In this document: positions 39,935 through 48,854 of the stretch, one piece after another | Numbering within the stretch: position 1 is the stretch's first letter | How the letters are laid out: each line of letters opens with the position of its first letter | DNA from: Desertivirga arenae | GTDB taxonomy: Bacteria > Bacteroidota > Bacteroidia > Sphingobacteriales > Sphingobacteriaceae | Direction: 5' to 3' | Assembly (NCBI RefSeq): GCF_017355785.1 | Contig: NZ_JAFEWE010000002.1 | Span: 46,618-110,617, forward strand | Length of the DNA: 64,000 nucleotides | Made by a program: the position numbers and the translations under genes | Notes under the pieces: model-generated | The model's input: only the letters and a program-made list of their open reading frames with translations | Database searches by the model: none | What the model was told of the DNA's origin: nothing

Positions 39935-41785
39935 TTAGCTCAGCATCTTGAAGCTACTGTCAAGAATAACGCTGGCAGAAGTTTTTTGGCCTTGAATAAT
40001 TGCGCTTTCTTTTGCCAGTACTCGCTCAATAAAATCGGTTACTTCTTCCCTGTTACGGTTTATACGGTTGCTCCTTGTGTCAAGGTAGCTTGTATCAATA
40101 AAAATCTTGCGGTCAAGATTTTCAAGTAAGGTGGTGTAAGTCCCTTCAACAATAACTACCTGAATGCCCGCAATGTTAATATCAACCTCCTCTTCTGTAT
40201 CTGTTTCCCAGTTCATCACCGGAATAGCAATAGAAGTTGCGGTCCTCTTTTTGATGGTGAGAATATGTTGCTCAATAAGATCCAATCGTACTTCCTGAGG
40301 ACCTATGTGGTCAAAGCTGTTCTCCCGTGCCAGATGGTTCTGCCTCGGCGGAAGTTTAAAATACTCATCCTGATGAAGGATCAAACTTTTTATTCCCTTG
40401 CTTGCCAGTATCTCCTGTAAAAGTTTGCTTAAAGTTGTTTTTCCGCATCCCGATTCTCCGGCTATGGAAACGGCTATAGGACAGGGCGACGTCTTTCTGA
40501 ATAAGTCGATCACTTGTTTTGCAAGCGGAAGGACTGAAATACGCAAACCTTCAAGCAAAGCATCGGGGAGGATCAGATCGTTTATAAAAGAAGGTTTGCT
40601 GATGGAGTTGTGTGCTATCAAATAACCGGATGCACTGAAGCAAAGGTTATTAACACCTCCAGGTTTGCCATTATAATAATTGTAATACTCAGCAAAAGGA
40701 TTTCCGGAATGATGGATCTTTGACTGTGCAGCCAGTGCCTGACTTAACAACTCTGCTGTATCTTGTAATCCGGCACGGATAAGTCCTGCCACAATGAAAC
40801 CATTTACCACTGGCCATATCCCTCCGTTATGAAAATGGCCAGGAGCATTCTTGAAACGGTAACTGTTATTTATCTTCAAAGCTTCAAACCAGTGTCCCTC
40901 TTCTATCACTGGCCAGAATGCAGGAATCCCCCTGTTACCAGTCTCTGAAAACGCATTTTTTAAAGCCACTTCAAGTTTTTCCGTGCTTTGAGCCGAAGGA
41001 ATACCCAACATGAGCAATAAACCAATGGACCAGCCATCAAATTGCTCCAACCGGTCTCCAGGAGAAAAGGAGGCGATAAAACGCTCAGAAATGTCGAGGC
41101 CTGCCAGCTGCTGCAACTGAACCTCGGTAAATAAAGATGGGTTAGCCTCTTCCTCCATCAAAAAATGTTTCTTGATGGCCTTCTTAACCAGTTCGGCTTT
41201 GTGCCTCCATTCTTCGTTCCTGAAATACCTTCCCGCCACATAGAGAGCCCAATACCGAAGCACTTGATCGTAAAGCACATAGCCATGAGTTACATACTCG
41301 TCGGCCCAGTTGCTGCTCATAGGAAGGTACATCAAATTTTTCCCGTTAAACTCCCATGCCTCGGCCAACTTAAAAATAGCTTCGCACTGCTCCTGTATAA
41401 GTCGCTCAAACTGGATGTTACCAAATTTATTTACCAGATGGACACTACCTATGATCCACCAGAAACTCGCATCCGTTCTTCCCGCTACCCCTCCAAAACT
41501 TACCGATATAATTTCCCCCTGCTCGTTAAGTTTAACGTTTGAAGGTATCTGACCATTTGATGCCGCTGCCTTTAATAACAGGAGATAAGATCTCTCAATG
41601 GTAGGATAAAGGTTTTCCAGAGAAGAGGCAATAATAGCTAAACCACTTACCGCGCTATCCCTAGCCCAAATGTGACCGTAATTTTCGCCAGCGCCACCCG
41701 AGGCTGAGATCCCGTAAGGAGAAGAGGCTTTTTCCAAAACTTCTTCAGCTTCCTTCAACAACCCGGTGCTTTTATTTAACTCCAT
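39935..41785 (-). CDS. Fused GH100-like glycosidase and uridine-kinase-like P-loop kinase
   Basis: A 616-residue two-domain protein. Residues 1 to about 410 form an (alpha/alpha)6-type glycosidase: GHIWARDSAVSGLAIIAS, FGGVAGRTDASFWWIIGS (Asp in the place of the GH100 catalytic acid) and FHNGGIWPVVNGFI, close to the YHNGGSWPVL of neutral invertases. Residues about 425-616 form a P-loop kinase like uridine kinase/phosphoribulokinase: SIAGESGCGKTTLSKLL at about 436-452, then ILHQDEYFKLPPRQN, VVIVEGTYTTLLENLDRKIF and RNREEV. The likely logic is hydrolysis of an imported disaccharide and phosphorylation of a product, all in one chain. The open frame starts at TTG 41836, but ATG 41785 gives a typical N-terminus. 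Neither the sugar nor the phosphate acceptor is proven. Confidence 0.8.
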   Translation of the reverse strand: MELNKSTGLLKEAEEVLEKASSPYGISASGGAGENYGHIWARDSAVSGLAIIASSLENLYPTIERSYLLLLKAAASNGQIPSNVKLNEQGEIISVSFGGVAGRTDASFWWIIGSVHLVNKFGNIQFERLIQEQCEAIFKLAEAWEFNGKNLMYLPMSSNWADEYVTHGYVLYDQVLRYWALYVAGRYFRNEEWRHKAELVKKAIKKHFLMEEEANPSLFTEVQLQQLAGLDISERFIASFSPGDRLEQFDGWSIGLLLMLGIPSAQSTEKLEVALKNAFSETGNRGIPAFWPVIEEGHWFEALKINNSYRFKNAPGHFHNGGIWPVVNGFIVAGLIRAGLQDTAELLSQALAAQSKIHHSGNPFAEYYNYYNGKPGGVNNLCFSASGYLIAHNSISKPSFINDLILPDALLEGLRISVLPLAKQVIDLFRKTSPCPIAVSIAGESGCGKTTLSKLLQEILASKGIKSLILHQDEYFKLPPRQNHLARENSFDHIGPQEVRLDLIEQHILTIKKRTATSIAIPVMNWETDTEEEVDINIAGIQVVIVEGTYTTLLENLDRKIFIDTSYLDTRSNRINRNREEVTDFIERVLAKESAIIQGQKTSASVILDSSFKMLS

Positions 41786-41860
41786 TTGATTCCAAAATTG
41801 ATAAACCCTGGCCCCTGTGCTTCTGGGAGGAAGCAAGAGGCCGAAGGGAAAGATTAAAGA

Positions 41861-44473
41861 TTAAAAATTATAAGAAAGACCAGCAGCAATAGTACGTCCT
41901 GTTACAGGCCTTGCTCTGATAATGCTTGTGCCTGTTCCTGATATCTCGCCCTCTTCAGATTCAGTGATACCAAGAGTATTGAAAACATTGTTTGCGTTTA
42001 AGGTACCTGTGAAGCGTTTGGCAAACCTATATGATACGAAAGGATTAACGAGTGTATAACCAGGTAGAACAAGTTTATTGTTATCCTGCGCATAACTCTT
42101 TGTTGTTCCAGAGATACTTAATCCAGCAGTGAGGTTATTGTATTTATAAGTTGGAGTTAGATTGAAAATAACATCTGCTTGTCTTCTTGGCCTGTTTCCT
42201 TTATTCAGGCCAGAATTGATACGGGCATGAGTATAAGTGGTGCTTCCGCGAATTTCAAATTGCTTAGAAAATTGGTGGACACCCTCAAACTCCAGACCAT
42301 AGGATACATAATCGTTTTCAATTACCCGTTGAGTAGTAGCTTCCAATCCGCCATTTTCGTTCACGTTCGCATAAAAACCTGTCAGGAATAAACCTCCTTT
42401 GTTGTATTTGTATTTATACCCTAGTTCCGCTTGCTTGATATCGTCTACCACTCCCACAGCTGAGCCGTCGGCAAGAACGTTTGGGGTAAATAAGATCCGG
42501 TCAGCTTTTGCTGTTGCACCTTTACTGTAGCGACCAAAGATAGCTTGAGCCTGAGATATCATGAAATTAGCCCCAGCCGAGTAAGAAAGATACTTATACC
42601 CGTAATCTACAGGAGAAGCGGCAGCCTGGTTAATTGTAGAAACACTTTGTTCCGCTGCTGAAATTTTTCCGTCACCATTTATATCATAAGAAGTCTGTTT
42701 GTTTCCAGCATAGCTTCCAGAAACATTTCCCATGTCATAACGGGCACTCATATCAAGGCTAAGCGCTTTAGTTACAGGAATGGACAAGCCAGCATATGGT
42801 GCAGATGTGTTATAAGTGGTGTTATAATTCCTGTGCAGGTTACCCCAAAGAGGAACCCCATAAGCAAATTGTCCATTTTCGCTGATATTAGTGCCAGAGG
42901 CTGAAACAATGTCAAGAGCCCTTGCATTTTCCCCGGATACTTCCTGAACGTAAGAGTTCCATAACCAAGAAGTCTTTATATTTTGACGGGACTGATAAAA
43001 TCCTAATGCCAGGTCTGCATTGCCCACTCGTTTCTTCAACTTAAAGTCATTTACAAGATTGTCCAGATTATTAAGTTCAGTATCGAACATGTGGACCACC
43101 ATGGCCTTGCTGCCGCTGAAGGTTGTACCATTATCTGCATAGACTAAGCGTCCGCCAGTTAGTACACGATTGGTAGCCCCGCCTACAGCACCCAGAATTT
43201 CAGATGTACTTCCAATCATTGCCGGAAAAGGCGAAATAAATCCTCCGGAATTGGCTGCGTAACGCCCCCTGTTTTCAACTGTCCATCCCAGGCCCAGCTT
43301 AAAATTGAGTTCCATTCCTACCGATTTCGATACCGGATTCATTCCATTAGAAACAGCCTGGCTGCGTAGACCGTTTAATCCCAGGCCCGCACTTCTCTTG
43401 ATAGCATCGGTCTGCATTGCCCCATTTTTAATATCAAAGCCAGGTAGTGAAGAAAATTCAGGATTATCATTAGATCCTGTAACCTGGATCGGAAGTGGCA
43501 TGTAGGCTACTGCCTTATCATCAAGATATTTGAAATATACACGCGCAAAACCTCCATTGAACGTCTTGGTTAAGTTAAGCTTGATCTGGCCCCCTTTATT
43601 TCCCGCAGAACCTGCAGTACGAGGACCCTCCCCTTGTCTGTAGAAACCTGCAGCATGAAAACTAAATCCTTTGCCCAAGGGTGCTCCATAGCTCAGATCT
43701 GTCCGAATATTCCCATAGTCTAACCCAAAGGAAGTTGCTATAGTCCCGCCAGCGGTGGAGCCGGTTTTGGAAATGAAGTTTATGATTCCCGAAGGTGAGT
43801 TGCTTGCCAGTGTAGAAGCAGAGCCTCCGCGGATTGCTTCAATCCTTGCCACAGACTGATCAGCTCTGAGAAACATATCAGAGGTACCAAAAGCAATATC
43901 GCCAAATTGAAGAAGCGGCAGGCCGTCCTCCTGCAGTTGGAGATATTTTGAGCCACCCGAGGAGATAGGCACACCGCGAACGGTAATATTGGTATTCCCA
44001 TCACCCGCAGAAGCTTCAGTTTTAATCCCCGGTATTGCCCTGAAGATCTCTGCGGTGGTACGGGGAGCTGATTGCATCACCTCTACACCTTTAAGCGTGC
44101 TAACTGATAAACTGCTGTTCAATTTGGTGCGCGGGTTGGCGGTTCCGGTAACCACTACTTCCGTTAAAGCCAAATGATCTGATTTGAGGGTAATAACCAG
44201 GTCTGTTTTGCTGCCGGCAGAAAGGTCAACTTCTTCCTGATGAGCGGCAAACCCCGTGTAAGTAACTACTAAATTAAGTTTTTTAGCCGGTAGATTTTTA
44301 AGGAGGAATTCTCCATTAGAATTAGTGTTCGTTCCAGTGCCATTCACCTTAACACTTGCGCCAGGAAGTGATTCTCCGGCAGCGCTGACAACTTTTCCAC
44401 CTAGTGTGGTGCTCTGAGCAAAGATCAGGGTGCTGCTTAGCAGAAGCAGCATGGTTAGTAAAATCCTTTTCAT
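41861..44473 (-). CDS. TonB-dependent receptor of the sugar locus
   Basis: An 870-residue outer-membrane transporter. Signal peptide KRILLTMLLLLSSTLIFAQ; carboxypeptidase-like domain GGKVVSAAGESLPGASVKVN; TonB-box-like LALTEVVVTGTANPRTK; plug motifs VEVMQSAPRTTAEIFRAIPG and VARIEAIRGGSASTLASNSP. The barrel ends with an aromatic residue (AAGLSYNF). No SusD-like gene is adjacent, so this is a stand-alone receptor of the iron-type architecture serving a sugar locus, as known for sucrose or maltose uptake in Caulobacter-like systems. The GH100-like/kinase gene starts 75 bp downstream. Confidence 0.9.
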   Translation of the reverse strand: MKRILLTMLLLLSSTLIFAQSTTLGGKVVSAAGESLPGASVKVNGTGTNTNSNGEFLLKNLPAKKLNLVVTYTGFAAHQEEVDLSAGSKTDLVITLKSDHLALTEVVVTGTANPRTKLNSSLSVSTLKGVEVMQSAPRTTAEIFRAIPGIKTEASAGDGNTNITVRGVPISSGGSKYLQLQEDGLPLLQFGDIAFGTSDMFLRADQSVARIEAIRGGSASTLASNSPSGIINFISKTGSTAGGTIATSFGLDYGNIRTDLSYGAPLGKGFSFHAAGFYRQGEGPRTAGSAGNKGGQIKLNLTKTFNGGFARVYFKYLDDKAVAYMPLPIQVTGSNDNPEFSSLPGFDIKNGAMQTDAIKRSAGLGLNGLRSQAVSNGMNPVSKSVGMELNFKLGLGWTVENRGRYAANSGGFISPFPAMIGSTSEILGAVGGATNRVLTGGRLVYADNGTTFSGSKAMVVHMFDTELNNLDNLVNDFKLKKRVGNADLALGFYQSRQNIKTSWLWNSYVQEVSGENARALDIVSASGTNISENGQFAYGVPLWGNLHRNYNTTYNTSAPYAGLSIPVTKALSLDMSARYDMGNVSGSYAGNKQTSYDINGDGKISAAEQSVSTINQAAASPVDYGYKYLSYSAGANFMISQAQAIFGRYSKGATAKADRILFTPNVLADGSAVGVVDDIKQAELGYKYKYNKGGLFLTGFYANVNENGGLEATTQRVIENDYVSYGLEFEGVHQFSKQFEIRGSTTYTHARINSGLNKGNRPRRQADVIFNLTPTYKYNNLTAGLSISGTTKSYAQDNNKLVLPGYTLVNPFVSYRFAKRFTGTLNANNVFNTLGITESEEGEISGTGTSIIRARPVTGRTIAAGLSYNF

Positions 44474-44560
44474 TTAATTTATATTTCTTGGTTTGTTATT
44501 TTTGGTGAAGTGAAGTTAGCAAGAGCAATTGACCGATTTAGTGTATTTAGGCCTTCTGCT

Positions 44561-44596
44561 TCCGCAAACATTTTCGCAAACATTTCCGCAAACGAT
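44561..44596 (+). repeat. Three tandem 12-bp repeats before the LacI gene
   Basis: TCCGCAAACATT, TTCGCAAACATT and TCCGCAAACGAT lie head to tail in the 5' region of the LacI gene, close to the divergent TonB receptor gene. CGCAAACG-type half sites are common in LacI operators. If the protein starts at the GTG at 44601, the repeats are non-coding and well placed as an operator. Confidence 0.6.
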
Positions 44597-44600
44597 TGTT

Positions 44601-45623
44601 GTGGAAAAAAGGATTAAACAAAAGGTATTGAAGGCATCAGTAACATTAAAAAAACTAGCCGATATGCTTAATCTAAGTGTATCAACTGTTTCCAGGGCTC
44701 TTAAAGACCATCCCGATATTTCTGAATCAACAAAACAAAAGATCAGAGACCTGGCGGCTGTTCTTGAATACGAACCAAATACCTATGCGATCAATCTCCG
44801 TACAAACGGTAGCCGGGAGTTTGGGGTAATAGTCCCCTCAGTATCCAATTACTTTTATCAATCGTTCATTAGTTCGCTGGAAGAGGAAGCCCGTTTATAT
44901 GGCTATAGCCTCTTGATCCTTCAATCGGGAGATGATCCTCTGATCGAACAAGAGAATTTAAAACGATGCCGCCAAACCAGGGTGGCGGGCGTTTTTGTCG
45001 CTATTACTTCTTCAACGGTAGACCTTACTTCATTTTTGAAGCTCACTGAAATTGATATTCCAGTAATCTTTTTTGATAAAGTACCATCTTATGAGGCTTG
45101 CAATAAGGTATGTGTTGGAGATACATCGGCGGCAGTTCTCGGAGCAGAGGCATTGGTTCAAAAGGGGAAACTAAATATCCTTGCGGTTTTTGGCGACCCA
45201 CGGATGTCTATAACCCGGAAAAGAGAGGAAGCATTTACCCATGTTATTGAAAAGGCTGAATTAGAAACAACATTAACGAAAGCTTATGCGGGAAGTTTTC
45301 TGGAAGCCCTTACCGTTACCGAGGAGTTGTTAACGAAGGCAGAAAGACCAGATGCGATCTTTTGTATGAGCGACGAAATACTTACAGGAGTGATGAAGTG
45401 CCTTCAAAAATTGAACTTAAAAACCCCACAAGATATTGGAGTTATCGCTATCAGTGATGGTTTTATTCCAACACTGTATTACCCTGAAATCACTTATGCT
45501 GAAACAAGCGGGACTAAATTAGCAAAACTATCATTCACCCGCATGCTCAGCTGCTTGTCTGGTAGCCCTTTTGTTCAGGAACTCCGGCTGGACTCTATTC
45601 TGGTAGAGGGCGGTTCTTTATAA
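44601..45623 (+). CDS. LacI family transcriptional regulator
   Basis: A regulator of about 340 residues, divergent from the sugar-locus TonB receptor. The LacI helix-turn-helix is VTLKKLADMLNLSVSTVSRA with the hinge helix following, then a periplasmic-binding-like sugar domain (GVIVPSVSNYFYQSFISSLE; RPDAIFCMSDEILTGVMK). The open frame begins at an ATG at 44529, but the first 24 codons are mostly made of a 12-bp tandem repeat (LPQTFSQTFPQTI). The GTG at 44601 is the better start by family length. Control of the sugar genes is likely from position. Confidence 0.9.
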   Translation: MEKRIKQKVLKASVTLKKLADMLNLSVSTVSRALKDHPDISESTKQKIRDLAAVLEYEPNTYAINLRTNGSREFGVIVPSVSNYFYQSFISSLEEEARLYGYSLLILQSGDDPLIEQENLKRCRQTRVAGVFVAITSSTVDLTSFLKLTEIDIPVIFFDKVPSYEACNKVCVGDTSAAVLGAEALVQKGKLNILAVFGDPRMSITRKREEAFTHVIEKAELETTLTKAYAGSFLEALTVTEELLTKAERPDAIFCMSDEILTGVMKCLQKLNLKTPQDIGVIAISDGFIPTLYYPEITYAETSGTKLAKLSFTRMLSCLSGSPFVQELRLDSILVEGGSL

Positions 45624-45716
45624 AAGTGCCTACAAAACCTGTTTCACCTGGTCCTGGTATGATGCTAATGAATTTATCCGGCTTTCTGAGAAACTATGTC
45701 TAAAGCCAGGTAAGGT

Positions 45717-45753
45717 TAATCCCCGGTAAACTCAGCCGAGCCTCCGGGGATTA
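45717..45753. terminator. Hairpin between convergent LacI and AztD-like genes
   Basis: TAATCCCCGG (45717-45726) pairs with CCGGGGATTA (45744-45753), a perfect ten-base stem with a 17-base loop. It is a probable terminator, although no long T run follows. Confidence 0.6.
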
Positions 45754-45757
45754 GTTC

Positions 45758-46996
45758 TTAGTGGCTGTCGTTGCTCTCAAAACCGAGCAAGGTTAGCCTT
45801 ACTGGTTTGGAAGAAACTTTGTGTTTAGTTACCCTGCTCAAGTCTTCAAGACTGATCTGATGCACCTCACCAAATGCCGGAACGGCAACATAGGCAAATT
45901 TAGATGTTGCCTCAAGTACTGGCTTATAAGTATCTGTAGCGTTAACTGGAGAAATCACCGTGCCTTCCTTTTTCAAAGTTCCGCTAGAAAGATCATAAAC
46001 GCGAAGTTTACCGTCCAGTGTAAGCACCAAAAGGTTTTTTCCAGCGTAGTCTACCTTACATTGAAAGGCATCATTACCAGCATATATCGGTGTGATCCTC
46101 TTGCCATTCACATCAATTAGGTAAGCACCTTTAGTTGCCACAAAGCCAATGAATTTTTTAGCCGAAGGAGCATAATAAACACTGCCCAGGCGGAAGGCAC
46201 CAAAACCTTCAGGATTTGGGATCATGGATTGCTCGCCCGATTGGTTCACTACTAATACTCCCCCCGCTGTTGCAGCAGCAGAAGTAAAACCACCGAAGAC
46301 CGCTACCGTACCGTCACTAGCATTCCCATGTATAGATCCGATCTCCATAGTAGAGGGATGCACCACTGCCCCACTCCTGTTAATAATCTGAATACGATTG
46401 GGAGATGTGCCGGCAGCGCTGGCAGTAGTCACCGCATAGGTGCCATTACTGAATTGCGCCATTGCGCCATGATGAGGCTGCAGGCCAGCATTTATCACCT
46501 CGAATTTAGCACCCGCTTTATTAAAGTTCTCTTCTTTGGCAACGCTCAGCGTTCCATCACCATCATTAAAGATCAGCGCTTCGGTTCCTTTGCTTTTGAA
46601 ATGGGCCGGCTTAATTCCATCAGCAGTAATAGAAGCCCATTTTGGGTTGCCCACTACATCAATATGGTCTACATGCGAGGCAAGACCGCTGTCAAATACT
46701 TCTACTAAGTTCTGGCTTTGATAGAACACAGCAGCGTACCTGCCTGATGCTGTACCATAAAGATTAGCCAGTGGATACTTGGCATTATAGGGTGTTACCG
46801 TAGCTGCTGAAGGATCAAGCAGGTTAAGTTGATTACTGAGTTCGTCGCTAACTAATACGCGCACGTACTGATACTCTTTAGAGGATTCCTGAGAGGGTTC
46901 AGGCTCGGGTTCATTGTTGTCTTTCTTACATGCGGAAAAGGCTGCCGCAATGATTAGCATTACACTTAGTTTTCTTAAGTTGTTTTTAATGTTCAT
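45758..46996 (-). CDS. AztD-like zinc metallochaperone lipoprotein
   Basis: A 412-residue beta-propeller lipoprotein. The lipobox is in LIIAAAFSACKK, after which comes a Glu/Pro-rich spacer. Propeller motifs typical of the AztD zinc chaperone group are SGRYAAVFYQSQNLVEVFDS, followed by SHVDHIDVV with two His, DGIKPAHFKSKG and IFNDGDGTLSV, then NAGLQPHHGAMAQFSNGTYA. AztD binds periplasmic zinc and delivers it to an uptake system. Its setting beside a Fur/Zur regulator gene supports a zinc role. The open frame starts at 47110, but the ATG at 46996 begins the signal sequence. Confidence 0.82.
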   Translation of the reverse strand: MNIKNNLRKLSVMLIIAAAFSACKKDNNEPEPEPSQESSKEYQYVRVLVSDELSNQLNLLDPSAATVTPYNAKYPLANLYGTASGRYAAVFYQSQNLVEVFDSGLASHVDHIDVVGNPKWASITADGIKPAHFKSKGTEALIFNDGDGTLSVAKEENFNKAGAKFEVINAGLQPHHGAMAQFSNGTYAVTTASAAGTSPNRIQIINRSGAVVHPSTMEIGSIHGNASDGTVAVFGGFTSAAATAGGVLVVNQSGEQSMIPNPEGFGAFRLGSVYYAPSAKKFIGFVATKGAYLIDVNGKRITPIYAGNDAFQCKVDYAGKNLLVLTLDGKLRVYDLSSGTLKKEGTVISPVNATDTYKPVLEATSKFAYVAVPAFGEVHQISLEDLSRVTKHKVSSKPVRLTLLGFESNDSH

Positions 46997-47184
46997 GGAT
47001 GTGTATTTATATAGATGAAAAATTATTGTTGATCGTATTTGCCTCAATAGAATAGCACGCCAGACCTTAAGGCATGGCAAAACATCGCTTACCAGATTTG
47101 CATTGTGCAATCAGATAACATGATAAAAGGATGAATTAATCCAGCATTTAGTGAAGGATCAGATGTAGTAAAGATTACTATTAA

Positions 47185-47529
47185 TTAGGAAAGACTTGGG
47201 GGACCTTTATTGGAAAAGCCTTGTAGAGTAAATTTATAGATACCAGCAACTACCGGACCTGAAAGTTCTATGGCTTTGGGCAGAGGTGCAGACAGCACGA
47301 TTGAATTGGAAACGCAGAAAGGCTCCTTCCGGGTACGAGTAAGAAAATCACAAATCTTGCACTTCTGAATAGAAACCTCAAAATGCTGCTTGGTTTTGTC
47401 TCCATTACCAGCGAGGGCATATTGATGATGAGCGTGAAATACCTCCAGTAAATGAACGCAGAGGAACAATAGCAACAGCATAGCCGAAACCAGCCTTTGC
47501 ACATGCGTAATATGTATTTTCTTCTGCAT
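47185..47529 (-). CDS. Small membrane-linked His/Cys protein of the zinc locus
   Basis: A 114-residue protein with one N-terminal hydrophobic segment (VSAMLLLLFLCVHLLEVF), followed by HAHHQYAL, a CKICDF Cys-x-x-Cys and a C-terminal SNKGPPSLS. The His cluster and Cys pair suit a metal-binding, DUF2946-like role. It has not been assigned a function. The ATG at 47529 is preferred over the frame start at 47553; the palindrome at 47537-47553 then lies only 8 bp upstream of the start, as a repressor site would. Confidence 0.6.
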   Translation of the reverse strand: MQKKIHITHVQRLVSAMLLLLFLCVHLLEVFHAHHQYALAGNGDKTKQHFEVSIQKCKICDFLTRTRKEPFCVSNSIVLSAPLPKAIELSGPVVAGIYKFTLQGFSNKGPPSLS

Positions 47530-47536
47530 CTTATTT

Positions 47537-47553
47537 ATGCAACAAAGTTGCAT
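47537..47553. promoter_or_regulatory. Candidate Zur operator palindrome
   Basis: ATGCAAC-AAA-GTTGCAT is a perfect 7-3-7 inverted repeat upstream of the small His/Cys gene and divergent from the Fur/Zur gene. TGCAAC...GTTGCA resembles Fur/Zur-family sites. A further inverted repeat TACAATC-N6-GATTGTA (47564-47583) lies in the same gap. Confidence 0.6.
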
Positions 47554-47704
47554 TTAATTATTATACAATCCAAGTTGATTGTAATTTTTAATCAAAGCGA
47601 ATTGCTTTGCTTCTAATAACGCTGCCTATTTATCAGAAGATTCTAAAGCCAGCTATTCGTTCATCTAGTTTTACCTGCAGAAATACTTAGATTTGTGTAA
47701 GCGT

Positions 47705-48136
47705 ATGAACGATGAATTGAATGACCTCCTGGAGAAACACGGCCTAAAAAAAACAGGGCCACGCGTTAAAGTACTTTCTGTGCTAAAATTAAGAGATACT
47801 GCCGCTTCTCAGCCGGAACTGGAGGAAATCATTGGCAAAGAAATCGACCGGGTTACACTATACAGAGTTTTAACCGCATTTGAGGAAAAGGGAATCATTC
47901 ATAAAGTGTTGGACATGAATGGTACAGCGAAATATGCTGTATGCGACTCATCCTGTACCGACAAGCAACACAAGGACGAACATGTTCACTTCAATTGTAC
48001 ATTATGTTTGAATGTCTATTGCATGGATACCTTGCATATCCCTCAGCTGGTGATACCTGCAGGCTTCACTTCCCAGGTAGTAAACATGATGGTTTACGGA
48101 ATATGTGATAAATGTAATTTGAAGCTCAAGGGATAG
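47705..48136 (+). CDS. Fur family transcriptional regulator, probably Zur
   Basis: A 143-residue Fur-family metalloregulator. The winged helix is in LKKTGPRVKVLSVLKLRDTA with the recognition helix near IDRVTLYRVLTAFEEKGIIH. The metal-binding C-terminal half has EHVHFNCTLC and a second GICDKCN Cys pair, and a CDSSC is also present. Divergence from a zinc chaperone-like gene pair and the palindrome between them suggest Zur and not Fur. The frame opens at a TTG four codons earlier; the ATG at 47705 is chosen. Confidence 0.88.
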   Translation: MNDELNDLLEKHGLKKTGPRVKVLSVLKLRDTAASQPELEEIIGKEIDRVTLYRVLTAFEEKGIIHKVLDMNGTAKYAVCDSSCTDKQHKDEHVHFNCTLCLNVYCMDTLHIPQLVIPAGFTSQVVNMMVYGICDKCNLKLKG

Positions 48137-48182
48137 CTTTAATTCAGCCCCAGCGGCAATCTTAAAAAACTCCTTTCGACAT

Positions 48183-48572
48183 TTATCTTATCCGTGAAAA
48201 AATAAGGACTTTTCTATTGTCTAAACTATCCACAAAAAAGTTTCCAATCCTGATTTCCTGGTTTTTCGAATCTACATTGAAGTAGTAATTATTCCCATCC
48301 CATCTACTGGACGCCATCCATTTTAAGTAAACGCTATCTTTCGCGATCTCGTAAGAATAAGGTCCGGATAAGTATTTGGGTAAAACCAATCCGTTTCTCA
48401 TTTCGCTTCCTCTGTTCAACATAAATGAAGAACCGTCGCTGTTAAAAACCAGGGTGTCTGCTTTTCGAGTTGTTTCCACCCATGTTCCGGAAATTGGAGC
48501 TTCCTCAGCAGGGTTCTTTTCGCAACTTACCAGGAAAAGGAATAATAGTCCAGATAACAGAAAATTTTTCAT
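48183..48572 (-). CDS. Hypothetical lipoprotein
   Basis: A 129-residue protein with a clear lipobox (LSGLLFLFLVSCEKN). The mature part is short and beta-rich (ISGTWVETTRKADTLVFNSD; YLSGPYSYEIAKDSVYLKW), in the style of lipocalin-like lipoproteins of Bacteroidota. The frame extends to 48623, but the ATG at 48572 begins the signal. Function is unknown. It is convergent with the Fur/Zur gene. Confidence 0.7.
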   Translation of the reverse strand: MKNFLLSGLLFLFLVSCEKNPAEEAPISGTWVETTRKADTLVFNSDGSSFMLNRGSEMRNGLVLPKYLSGPYSYEIAKDSVYLKWMASSRWDGNNYYFNVDSKNQEIRIGNFFVDSLDNRKVLIFSRIR

Positions 48573-48854
48573 GTAGCAATACTTTAATTTAGATAATAAG
48601 TTTAGTTTGTGGTTTATAATCAAGCTAATATAAGCAGAAGAAATAAAATTTCCAGGAAAATAATTATTGTGAGCGAGTAGGTCGGAGTTAGCAAATGGAA
48701 TTTTAAATAAATACCAAGTAAGCTAGAAACCACAGCAAGAAACACGAAAAATATAATTTTATCTCTTTAAGATTCAGGGCCTAAACATACGTTTGAGTTC
48801 CCATGCGATATTCCCCTGCAACTTCGTCTTCAGCATTTCGTATTGGACGCCATT

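Noticed and set aside
47098..47110. Second Zur site TTGCA-TTG-TGCAA
   Set aside because: Spacing and half sites differ from the 7-3-7 palindrome at 47537, and the position relative to the AztD-like gene is not convincing.
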